Source: Variovorax sp. V93
GTDB taxonomy: Bacteria > Pseudomonadota > Gammaproteobacteria > Burkholderiales > Burkholderiaceae_C
Direction of reading: 5' to 3'
Length of the DNA stretch: 64,000 nt
Assembly: GCF_041154485.1 (NCBI RefSeq)
Contig: NZ_AP028669.1
Location: 2,170,001-2,234,000, forward strand
Part shown: one piece after another, positions 20,039 through 27,167 of the stretch
Layout of the letters: each line of letters starts with the position of its first letter
Position numbering within the stretch: position 1 is the first letter of the stretch
The notes under the pieces: generated by a model
Seen by the model: the letters and a program-made list of their open reading frames with translations, nothing else
Database searches by the model: none
What the model was told of the DNA's origin: nothing
Translations under genes and position numbers: made by a program

Positions 20039-20890
20039 ATGGACATCACGCAACAGCAACACAACGAACAAGCCGCCCTCTGGAACGGCCGCGGCGGCCG
20101 CGCCTGGGTCGACGCGCAGGAGTCGCTCGACCAGCTGTTCGCGCCGTTCGAGAACCTGCTCGTGGACGAGGCGCGCGCCGCGTCCGCGCGCCGGGTGCTC
20201 GACGTCGGCTGCGGTACGGGCGCCACCACGCTGGCCATTGCACGGGTGCTCGGCGCGGCAGGGCATTGCGTCGGTGCCGACATCTCCGAGCCGATGATCG
20301 CCGCGGCCCGCGCGCGTGCCGAACAGGCGGGCGCGCCGGCAAGCTTCATCTGCGGCGACGTGCAGAGGCAGGCCTTCGAGCCCGCAAGCTTCGACCTGAT
20401 CGTTTCGCGCTTCGGCGTGATGTTCTTCGACAGCCCGGTGCAGGCTTTCGCCAACCTGCGGCATGCCGCGAAGGACGGCGCCGCGCTCCGGGCCATCGCA
20501 TGGCGCAGCGCCGCGGAAAACCCGTTCATGACGACGGCCGAGTGCGCCGCCGCGCCGCTGCTGCCGAACCTGCCGGCACGCAAGCCGGGCGCGCCGGGAC
20601 AGTTCTCCCTTGCGGACCGCGATCGGGTTGTGTCCATCCTGGAGGAGAGCGGCTGGGCCGGCATCGACATCCAGCCGATCGATGTGGCGTGCACATTGCC
20701 GGAGAAGGCGCTGCATGGCTATCTCACGCGGCTCGGGCCGGTCGGCCTGGTTCTGCAGGATGCGGACGAGCGAACGCGCACGCGGGTCATCGAGGCCGTG
20801 CGCGCGGCGTTCGAGCCTTATGTGCACGGCAGCGAAGTTCGCTTCACCGCCGCCTGCTGGATGATCGGTGCCCGGGCGCCGGCTGCGTAG
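20039..20890 (+). CDS. Class I SAM-dependent methyltransferase
   Basis: The 283-aa protein starts MDITQQQHNEQAALWNGRGG and shows the Rossmann-type methyltransferase core: motif I VLDVGCGTG (residues 53-61), acidic residue at the end of strand 2 (VGADISEPM), and motif for strand 4 FDLIVSRFGVMFFDSP. The WNGRGGRAWVDAQE opening is common in UbiE/Coq5-like methyltransferases of unknown substrate. The start at 20039 is supported by CAAGGAC upstream; a TTG 18 codons earlier would put the start inside the promoter. It is divergent from, and probably controlled by, the MerR gene, so it may act in a metal or toxic-compound response. The substrate cannot be told from sequence. Confidence 0.9.
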   Translation: MDITQQQHNEQAALWNGRGGRAWVDAQESLDQLFAPFENLLVDEARAASARRVLDVGCGTGATTLAIARVLGAAGHCVGADISEPMIAAARARAEQAGAPASFICGDVQRQAFEPASFDLIVSRFGVMFFDSPVQAFANLRHAAKDGAALRAIAWRSAAENPFMTTAECAAAPLLPNLPARKPGAPGQFSLADRDRVVSILEESGWAGIDIQPIDVACTLPEKALHGYLTRLGPVGLVLQDADERTRTRVIEAVRAAFEPYVHGSEVRFTAACWMIGARAPAA

Positions 20891-20897
20891 CGGCAGC

Positions 20898-23432
20898 TCA
20901 GCCCAAGAGCCGCGGCACGCCCTGCACCGCAAGCGCCCCGATGATTCCCTGCGCGGTCACGCAGTGCCACATCAGCGCGGTGTTGTCGATGGTCGCGCGG
21001 GCCGCGGGCTGCAGCCGGCCCGACCACGAACGCACCAGCACATAGCCGCCCATCAGCATCAGCACCGCGATGTGGAAGGCCTGGTAGCCCAGCAGCATGC
21101 CGACCGATGCGCTCCAGCCCTGCGCGCGCGGATCGAGCCCGGCGAGCTGATGGCCGCCGATGTCGAGCGCCGCCGCGCCGGCAGCGCAGTCCATGGCCAG
21201 CGCAGCAAGCAGGCGCAGCCCGCGCTGGCGGCGCACATCGGCCGCGTGCAGCCTGCGTGCGGCCAGTGCCATGGCGGTCGAGCCGGCCGCAAGCAGGAGC
21301 GCCGCGCCCAGCGGCCAGCGCAGGGGCGGCAGCGCGGCACCGGGCGGCGGGCACACGTCGCTGGCCATCGACAGGTGCACGTGGGTGTAGAGCAGCGACA
21401 CGAAGATCGTCATGTCCACTGCAATGAGCACGATCATGGCCCACCACGAGTGCGATGCCCGGCCATGCGCACCGACCGGCAGGTGCACGCCATGGCCGAC
21501 GTCGACCGTTGCCACCGGCGGCGGACGGTCGGAGTCCCACAGCCAGCGCAGGATGCATGCGACCGCGATCACGCCGCAGGCCAACGCAGGCAGCGCCTGC
21601 GACACCGTGAGGAGCAGGAAGAAGCCCGCGGTGCCGGCCGCCGCCGCCAGCGGCCACCAGCTGTCGGTCGGCAGGCGCAGCAGGTGCATCGGCCGCGCGT
21701 CGCGCGGGCTGGTCACCAGCGTCTCGCGGCCGCCGAACACCGTGCCCGGCAGCCAGTGGCGACCGGCCTCCACTTCTTGCGGCAGCGCGGGTTGCCGCCA
21801 CAGCGGATAGCGTGAATCCACCTGCGGAATGCTGCGCACGGCGTATTCACGCGGCGGCAGCCATTCGAGCGTGCCCGCGCGCCAGGGATTGCCATGGTCC
21901 TGCCGGGGCCGGCGCAGCATGCGCACCGCGTCCACCATGAAGAGCAGCACGCCGGCCGCGAGCGTGTAGGCGCCAACGGTCGACAGCATGTTGAGCGCGT
22001 TCCAGCCCAGATCGCCGGCATAGGTGTACACGCGCCGCGGCATGCCGAGCATGCCCGCGATGTGCATCGGGAAGAACGCCAGATTGAAGCCGCCGAACAT
22101 CAGCCCGAACACCCAGCGGCCCCAGCGCTCGGAAAGCCGGTGGCCGTTGAAGACCGGCGCCCAGTAGTAGAAGCCCGCGAACACCGGAAACACCATGCCG
22201 CCGATGAGCACGTAGTGCAGGTGCGCAACGATGAAGTAGCTGTCGTGCGCCTGCCAGTCGAAGGGCAGCACCGCCACCATCACGCCGGTGAGGCCGCCCA
22301 GCACGAAGATGAAATGAAAGCCGAGCAGGAACAGCGTGGGCGCATTGAGCGCGACGCGGCCGCGCCAGAAGGTGGCAATCCATGCGAACACCTGCACGCC
22401 GCTCGGTATGGCCACGATGAAGCTCGCGGCCGACACCACCAGCAGCGAGAGGTTGCCCAGGCCCGCGGTGAACATGTGGTGCACCCACAGCGCGAAGCTC
22501 ACCACCCCCACGCCGATGAGCGCGAGCACCACCGCGCGGTGGCCCACCAGCGGGGTGCCCGCGAGCGTGGCCACCATCATCGACACCATGCCGGCCGCGG
22601 GCAGGAAGATGATGTAGACCTCCGGGTGGCCGAAGAACCAGAACAGGTGCTGCCACAGCAGCGGATCGCCGCCGCGCGCGGGAATGAAGAAGGGCCAGTC
22701 GAACGCGCGCTCCAGCTCCAGCAGCATGGTGGCCGCGATCACGGCGGGAAACGCGATCACGATCATCAGCGCGGTGACCAGCATGGCCCAGGCGAAGATC
22801 GGCATGCGCATCAGCGTCATGCCGGGCGCGCGCGTGAACAGCACGCCCACGATCAGCTCGATGGCGCCCGCAATGGCCGAGATCTCGATGAACCCGATGC
22901 CCAGCAGCCACCAGTCGGCGCCGCGCCCCGGCGAGAACTCCTTGCCGGTCAGCGGCGGATACATGAACCAGCCGCCATCGGGCGATACGCCGAAGAACAG
23001 CGTGCAGAAGAAGGCGATGCCGCCGATGGCATAGGCCCAGAACGCATAGGCCGAGAGCAGCGGAAAGGGCAGGTCGCGCGCACCCAGCATGCCCGGCAGC
23101 AGGTAGATGGCCACGGCCTCGACGATGGGCACCGCGAACAGGAACATCATCACGGTGCCGTGCATCGTGAAGAGCTGGTTGTAGGTGCCCGCGTCGATCA
23201 GGTGGTTGTCGGGCACCGCGAGCTGCGTGCGCATCATCAGCGCGAGGATGCCGGCCAGCACGAAGAAGAGCATGGCGGTGGCGATGTAGAACACGCCGAT
23301 GCGCGTGTTGTTCACCGCCGAGAGCTGCCGCCAGCCGACGGGCGGGCGCCACGCGCGCTCGAGCGCCTCGCGCTCGCCTGCGGGGCGCGGCGGCGGGCTG
23401 GAACGGCCTTCCTCGGAAACCTGCGCCGTCAT
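20898..23432 (-). CDS. ctaD: Cytochrome c oxidase subunit I fused to a subunit III-like domain
   Basis: The 844-aa membrane protein is the catalytic core of a haem-copper oxidase that reduces O2 with electrons from cytochrome c. Residues about 35-550 are subunit I with about 12 TM helices. Ligands visible: H91 and H406 (low-spin haem), H269, H318 and H319 (Cu-B), H404 (high-spin haem), with E271 and Y273 in FFGHPEVY as in A-type oxidases. Unusually, the K-channel lysine position in AIPSGVQVFAW is Q347, and the asparagines that follow the D-channel Asp (D120 in GARDLPFP) are missing. Residues about 640-844 hold further TM helices (WAMIVLIAVDMTIFVSLLY; AFHIAVLMLMGGYVLV) like subunit III. The start overlaps the coxB stop (ATGA). 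Confidence 0.93.
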   Translation of the reverse strand: MTAQVSEEGRSSPPPRPAGEREALERAWRPPVGWRQLSAVNNTRIGVFYIATAMLFFVLAGILALMMRTQLAVPDNHLIDAGTYNQLFTMHGTVMMFLFAVPIVEAVAIYLLPGMLGARDLPFPLLSAYAFWAYAIGGIAFFCTLFFGVSPDGGWFMYPPLTGKEFSPGRGADWWLLGIGFIEISAIAGAIELIVGVLFTRAPGMTLMRMPIFAWAMLVTALMIVIAFPAVIAATMLLELERAFDWPFFIPARGGDPLLWQHLFWFFGHPEVYIIFLPAAGMVSMMVATLAGTPLVGHRAVVLALIGVGVVSFALWVHHMFTAGLGNLSLLVVSAASFIVAIPSGVQVFAWIATFWRGRVALNAPTLFLLGFHFIFVLGGLTGVMVAVLPFDWQAHDSYFIVAHLHYVLIGGMVFPVFAGFYYWAPVFNGHRLSERWGRWVFGLMFGGFNLAFFPMHIAGMLGMPRRVYTYAGDLGWNALNMLSTVGAYTLAAGVLLFMVDAVRMLRRPRQDHGNPWRAGTLEWLPPREYAVRSIPQVDSRYPLWRQPALPQEVEAGRHWLPGTVFGGRETLVTSPRDARPMHLLRLPTDSWWPLAAAAGTAGFFLLLTVSQALPALACGVIAVACILRWLWDSDRPPPVATVDVGHGVHLPVGAHGRASHSWWAMIVLIAVDMTIFVSLLYTHVHLSMASDVCPPPGAALPPLRWPLGAALLLAAGSTAMALAARRLHAADVRRQRGLRLLAALAMDCAAGAAALDIGGHQLAGLDPRAQGWSASVGMLLGYQAFHIAVLMLMGGYVLVRSWSGRLQPAARATIDNTALMWHCVTAQGIIGALAVQGVPRLLG

Positions 23433-24373
23433 TTCAGTTGCGCGAGCCAGGCCGCGATGGATTGCAGGTCGGCCTCGCCGATGCGATCGCCGGCGGAGGG
23501 CATGCGCGCGCCTGGCTTCAGCTGCTGCGTATGGGCCACCCATGCGGCGAGTTGCGCGGCATCGTTCGCCACGGTGCCGGCACCCAGATGCAGCCGGCTG
23601 CCCACGTGCGTGAGATCGGGTCCGAGGCGGCTTTGCTCGCTCACGCCGCGCACCGTATGGCAGGCGTTGCAGCGGTGCGCGAGGAAGGCCTCGCGGCCGC
23701 GTTCGATCTCGCGCGACGCCGCGGCCGCCGGCCTGGCCTGCGCCGCGAGCCAGGCATCGAAGGCCGCGGGTTCCTCGGCCACCACATGCAGCGCCATGCG
23801 CGCATGCTGCTCGCCGCAGTATTCGGCGCACTGTCCGCGCCAGGTGCCGGGCCGGTCGGCCTGCAGCAGCAGGTGCTGCACGCGGCCGGGCAGCATGTCC
23901 ATCTTGCCGCCGAGCGAAGGCACCCAGAAACTGTGGATCACGTCGGCGCTGCCAAGGCCGAAATAGATTGGCCGGCCGACGGGAATGCGGATCTCGTTCG
24001 CAGTGACGACCTCGGCGCCGCTGGCGGCGTCGCGATAGCGCACCTCCCACCACCACATGTGGCCCGTGACGCCGACGATCAGCGCACCGGGCGGTGGAAT
24101 GGGCCGCCACGGCGGCCGGTGGAATTCGCTGTAGGCGAAGAGCGCCGAGAGCACCACCGTCGGAAACGCGAGACCCCCGCCGAGCAGCCACCGGCGCGTG
24201 CTCACCCCGTCGCCCCCCGGGCGGGCAACGGCGAGCACGAGCAGCAGCATGACCCCGGCGAAGATCACCGCGCCGCCCACCGCCAGCACGCCGCTCACTT
24301 CGAGCAGCGATTGCGCAACGGGGCCGGCGGCCCGCAGCGCGGATTGGGATGCGCCCTCGCTCGCCGCGTTCAT
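23429..24373 (-). CDS. coxB: Cytochrome c oxidase subunit II with C-terminal cytochrome c domain
   Basis: The 314-aa protein is the electron-entry subunit of a caa3-like oxidase. Two TM helices (about residues 27-50 and 63-82) anchor a periplasmic cupredoxin domain. The Cu-A site is complete: H147 in VIHSFW, then C182, E184, C186, H190 and M193 in CAEYCGEQHARM; the aromatic patch MWWWEVRY is at 106-113. A cytochrome c domain follows with haem motif CNACH (C235, C238, H239) and likely axial M291 in ARMPSAGD. The fused cytochrome marks the caa3 type. It overlaps the lipoprotein cytochrome gene upstream and ctaD downstream by 4 bases each, giving a three-gene operon. Confidence 0.94.
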   Translation of the reverse strand: MNAASEGASQSALRAAGPVAQSLLEVSGVLAVGGAVIFAGVMLLLVLAVARPGGDGVSTRRWLLGGGLAFPTVVLSALFAYSEFHRPPWRPIPPPGALIVGVTGHMWWWEVRYRDAASGAEVVTANEIRIPVGRPIYFGLGSADVIHSFWVPSLGGKMDMLPGRVQHLLLQADRPGTWRGQCAEYCGEQHARMALHVVAEEPAAFDAWLAAQARPAAAASREIERGREAFLAHRCNACHTVRGVSEQSRLGPDLTHVGSRLHLGAGTVANDAAQLAAWVAHTQQLKPGARMPSAGDRIGEADLQSIAAWLAQLK

Positions 24374-24768
24374 TTCTCGAGCGCGAGCAGGTAGGCCGCC
24401 ATGTCGCGCGCGTCCTGGGGCGAGACGCCCATCGCGGGCATGGTGGTGCCCGGCACCATGGCGGCCGGCGCCACGATCCAGCGCCCCAAAGCGTCGGGGC
24501 CGTTCGGCATCTGGCCGGCAATGTAGCTGCGGCGGCCGAAGGCGGCGAGCGTGGGGCCGGTGCGGCCGCGCGCGGCCTGCACATCGGGAATGGTGTGGCA
24601 GCTTCCGCACTGGTATTGCGCCAGCAGCAGCCTTCCGCGCTCGCGCTGCGCGGGCGGCGCGCGCTCGAAGACGGGGCCGCTTTCTCCCGGCGTGCATCCG
24701 GCTGCGAGCATCGCCAGCACCAGCAGGGCGAGCGGACACACGGCAGGGCATGAGGGGGCGGCCACCAT
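24370..24768 (-). CDS. Monohaem cytochrome c lipoprotein
   Basis: The 132-aa protein has a signal peptide with lipobox LAAGC (C25) and one haem-binding motif CGSCH (residues 54-58), with a likely axial Met in TTMPAMGVSP. It is therefore a membrane-tethered periplasmic c-type cytochrome. The gene is first in the operon with coxB and ctaD, overlapping coxB by 4 bases, so it probably feeds electrons to that oxidase. The C-terminal half (IAGQMPNGPDALGRWI ... MGVSPQDARDMAAYLLAL) is clearly paralogous to the second haem domain of the divergent cytochrome at 24847. The start ATG at 24768 lacks a strong ribosome binding site. Confidence 0.88.
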   Translation of the reverse strand: MVAAPSCPAVCPLALLVLAMLAAGCTPGESGPVFERAPPAQRERGRLLLAQYQCGSCHTIPDVQAARGRTGPTLAAFGRRSYIAGQMPNGPDALGRWIVAPAAMVPGTTMPAMGVSPQDARDMAAYLLALEK

Positions 24769-24846
24769 GCCGCGATTCTGCGGATTGGAATGCGGCTTGC
24801 GCCGACACGGCGGCGCTGGTGCGCGTCGGACAATGCCGCCAATTGA

Positions 24847-25719
24847 ATGCTGCCGATGGGTGCACCCAAGACCGTCCTGCTCACTGTCGCCGCGCTGGGC
24901 CTCGCGGGCGCGGCGGCGGGCGCGCTGGTGGTGTATGGCGGCCTGTACGACGTGGCGGCCACGCAGCAGCATTTCCAGCCGGTCTATTCGCTGCTGGAAA
25001 CCGCCATGCACCAGTCGGTGAGGATGCGCGCGCGCAACATCGAGCCGCCGCGGCTCGACGACGAGCGGCTGGTGATGCGCGGCGCGGCCTGCTTTCGCGA
25101 CAAGTGCGTGCAATGCCATGGCGCGCCGGGCGTCGCGCAGGGCGACATCGGGAAGAGCATGCAGCCGCTGCCGGGACCGCTGGTGGATGCGCGGCACCAC
25201 TGGAAGCCGCGCGAACTCTACTGGCTGACCAAGCACGGCATCCGCATGAGCGGCATGCCGGCCTGGGAGTTCAGGTTGTCCGAGGAAGACCTGTGGTCGG
25301 TGGTGGCGTTCATGGCGCGCCTGCCCGAGCTCACGCCGCAGCAGTACGCCGAAGCAACGCGCGTGGAGCCCTCCGGCGCGCAGGGCGCAGTGGCGCGGCC
25401 GGCATGCGGGCCGGCAGAGAGCGCCGCACCGCTGCGGGTGGCCGATGCGCAGCGCGGCGCGCGTGCGCTGTACCAGTACGCATGCAGCGCCTGCCACACG
25501 ATCCCGGGCATCACGGGCTCGTCGCCGAACGTGGGGCCTCCGCTCGCGGGCATGGGCGGCCGTTCGCTGATCGCGGGAAAGCTCGCCAACACGCCGGACA
25601 ACATGGTGCGCTGGCTGCGCCATACGCACGAGGTGGATCCGCTCACGGCCATGCCGGAGATGGGGGTGTCCGAGCAGGACGCGCGCGACATCGCCGCCTA
25701 CCTGGCGGCGCTGCGCTGA
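24847..25719 (+). CDS. Dihaem cytochrome c
   Basis: The 290-aa protein has an N-terminal membrane anchor or signal (about residues 8-32, TVLLTVAALGLAGAAAGAL) and two class I-like cytochrome c domains. Haem motifs are CVQCH (near residue 95) and CSACH (near residue 215); candidate axial Met residues are in MSGMPAWEF and AMPEMGVSEQ. Such dihaem proteins shuttle electrons in the periplasm to terminal oxidases. It is divergent from the caa3-type operon, with 78 bases between the starts. Two starts compete: ATG 24847 and ATG 24856, neither with a clear ribosome binding site. The two haem domains differ; the second matches the lipoprotein cytochrome across the promoter region. Confidence 0.88.
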   Translation: MLPMGAPKTVLLTVAALGLAGAAAGALVVYGGLYDVAATQQHFQPVYSLLETAMHQSVRMRARNIEPPRLDDERLVMRGAACFRDKCVQCHGAPGVAQGDIGKSMQPLPGPLVDARHHWKPRELYWLTKHGIRMSGMPAWEFRLSEEDLWSVVAFMARLPELTPQQYAEATRVEPSGAQGAVARPACGPAESAAPLRVADAQRGARALYQYACSACHTIPGITGSSPNVGPPLAGMGGRSLIAGKLANTPDNMVRWLRHTHEVDPLTAMPEMGVSEQDARDIAAYLAALR

Positions 25720-25725
25720 GCCTTT

Positions 25726-26025
25726 CTAGAATTTGGCCGCGTTGCGTTCGTCGTCGACCGTGGCAATGCGCAGCCGGGCCCGCTCGTGCTTGATGACGAG
25801 CTGCGCGCACCGCTCGCGCATGGAAGGATCCGTAGGCTGCTGCTCGCTGCAATCCACGAGAAGCTGCGACTCGTCGAAGTCGAGCCCATGAAGAACCTCC
25901 TGGCCATGCGAATTGATGGCCAGGAGGTTGTCGGCCGACAGCTGGGCGCGCAGGGCTTCGGAGATGGCGAGCGTCTGCAAGGGCTTCACCGCTTCTCGGG
26001 TCCGGTGCCGGGGGCTGTGCGCCAC
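25726..26025 (-). CDS. Uncharacterised small protein (99 aa)
   Basis: The frame starts with GTG at 26025, three bases after the stop of the upstream gene on the same strand, with AAGAAG as a possible ribosome binding site inside that gene's end. The protein is soluble with no signal peptide: a basic N-terminus, then TLAISEALRAQLSADNLLAI and a C-terminal charged helix (ERCAQLVIKHERARLRIATV). No family is recognised. It is convergent with the dihaem cytochrome gene with only 6 bases between the stops. The tight spacing suggests cotranscription with the gene at 26029. Confidence 0.6.
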   Translation of the reverse strand: MAHSPRHRTREAVKPLQTLAISEALRAQLSADNLLAINSHGQEVLHGLDFDESQLLVDCSEQQPTDPSMRERCAQLVIKHERARLRIATVDDERNAAKF

Positions 26026-26028
26026 TGC

Positions 26029-26460
26029 TTACTTCTTCATCGCCTTGATGTCGGCCTTGCCCTTGGCCTCGGTGGCCTTGGCTTCCTTCACGCAGGCGTT
26101 CTTGGCGTCGCCCTTCTGGTCGTCGCACTTTTCCTTGGCGATCGCATAGGCCGCTTCCACCTTGGCTTCGGCCACCTTGCGCGCGTTGCTGTCGCTGGGC
26201 TTCTGCTTCTGGTCGAGTTCGGCCTTGGCAATCTTTTCCTTGCCCTTGGCTTCTTCGATGCAGACGTCCTTGGCGTTGTCCTTCATGGCATCGCATGCCG
26301 CCTTGTCGGCCTTGTAGTCGGCCGCGATTTTGTCGCGCGCGGCCTTGTATTCGGCCATGGCCGGATCGGTGGCCGCCGCAGGAGGCGTGTTCACTTGCGC
26401 ATGCACCTGGACCACCGCCATGCAGGAGGCTGCGGCACACATCAATAGCAGTTTCTTCAT
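26029..26460 (-). CDS. Secreted Lys/Ala-rich protein of unknown function (143 aa)
   Basis: The protein has a clear signal peptide (MKKLLLMCAAASCMAVVQVH, cleavage after AQ near residue 23) and a mature part dominated by charged Ala/Lys/Asp/Glu helices with four paired cysteines (DKAACDAMKDNAKDVC and EKCDDQKGDAKNAC). The pattern suggests an alpha-helical periplasmic hairpin protein held by disulfides. GGAGTTCAACC before the ATG is the ribosome binding site. The gene at 26717, divergent across a 256-base region, encodes a paralog with the same cysteine positions. The function is unknown; the company of small stress-type genes is suggestive only. Confidence 0.8.
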   Translation of the reverse strand: MKKLLLMCAAASCMAVVQVHAQVNTPPAAATDPAMAEYKAARDKIAADYKADKAACDAMKDNAKDVCIEEAKGKEKIAKAELDQKQKPSDSNARKVAEAKVEAAYAIAKEKCDDQKGDAKNACVKEAKATEAKGKADIKAMKK

Positions 26461-26716
26461 GGTTGAACTCCTTGACACCGGTGGTTTTTCTTGCAGGGGG
26501 AAGATCCGGCGTCCGAGGCCAATATAGAAGTCGGCCGCTGCGAAGCGGTAGGACGCCTTGCGAAGCGGTCGTAAGCACATGCTGACGCTGCCCGCGCGTG
26601 CAGGCATGCATCGGCGGGGGCGTCGGCGGTGCCTCCGGCGGGCTTGGGCGCACGTCCTACCGGCGCGGACGATGCGGCGCCCACACTGCGGCAAGAGCGA
26701 CTGACAGGAGATCGCC

Positions 26717-27151
26717 ATGCAAAGGCTTCACGCGTTGTTCGCCGCCGCGCTGCTGTGGGCGGCGATGATCATTCCGGCGGGTGCGCAGACTTCGCCGCCA
26801 CATCCGGCCGAGATCGATCCGGCCATCGTCGAATACGGCGCTGCGCGGGAGCGGATCGGCGCCAACCTGAAGGCCGCGCTGGAACAGTGCGAGAAACAGG
26901 TCGAGCCCGCCAGGGCGGTCTGCATCAAGGAAGCGCAGGGCCGCCAGAGGATTGCACTTGCCGAACTCGACCACCAGCGCAGCCCCAGCGACGCCAATGC
27001 CCGCAGGCTCGCCGAAACGCGGGTGGCGGTGAACTACGAGATTGCCAGGGAGAAGTGCAACGAGCGGCAGGACGGCGACAAGGCCGCATGCCTGTCGCGC
27101 GCGAGCGAGGAAGAATCGAAGGCCAGGGCGGGCATCAAGACCGGGCAGTAG
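26717..27151 (+). CDS. Secreted helical protein, paralog of the 26029 gene (144 aa)
   Basis: A signal peptide (about residues 1-23, LFAAALLWAAMIIPAGAQ) is followed by the same architecture as the divergent neighbour: IDPAIVEYGAARERIGANLK, then the cysteine pairs EQCEKQVEPARAVC and EKCNERQDGDKAAC. The shared block SPSDANARRLAETRV corresponds to KPSDSNARKVAEAKV in the paralog. The two genes therefore arose by duplication and inversion. ACAGGAGATCGCC before the ATG is the ribosome binding site. The mature proteins differ in charge, this one being richer in Arg. The function is unknown. Confidence 0.82.
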   Translation: MQRLHALFAAALLWAAMIIPAGAQTSPPHPAEIDPAIVEYGAARERIGANLKAALEQCEKQVEPARAVCIKEAQGRQRIALAELDHQRSPSDANARRLAETRVAVNYEIAREKCNERQDGDKAACLSRASEEESKARAGIKTGQ

Positions 27152-27167
27152 CAGGAGAGAAGGCTCG

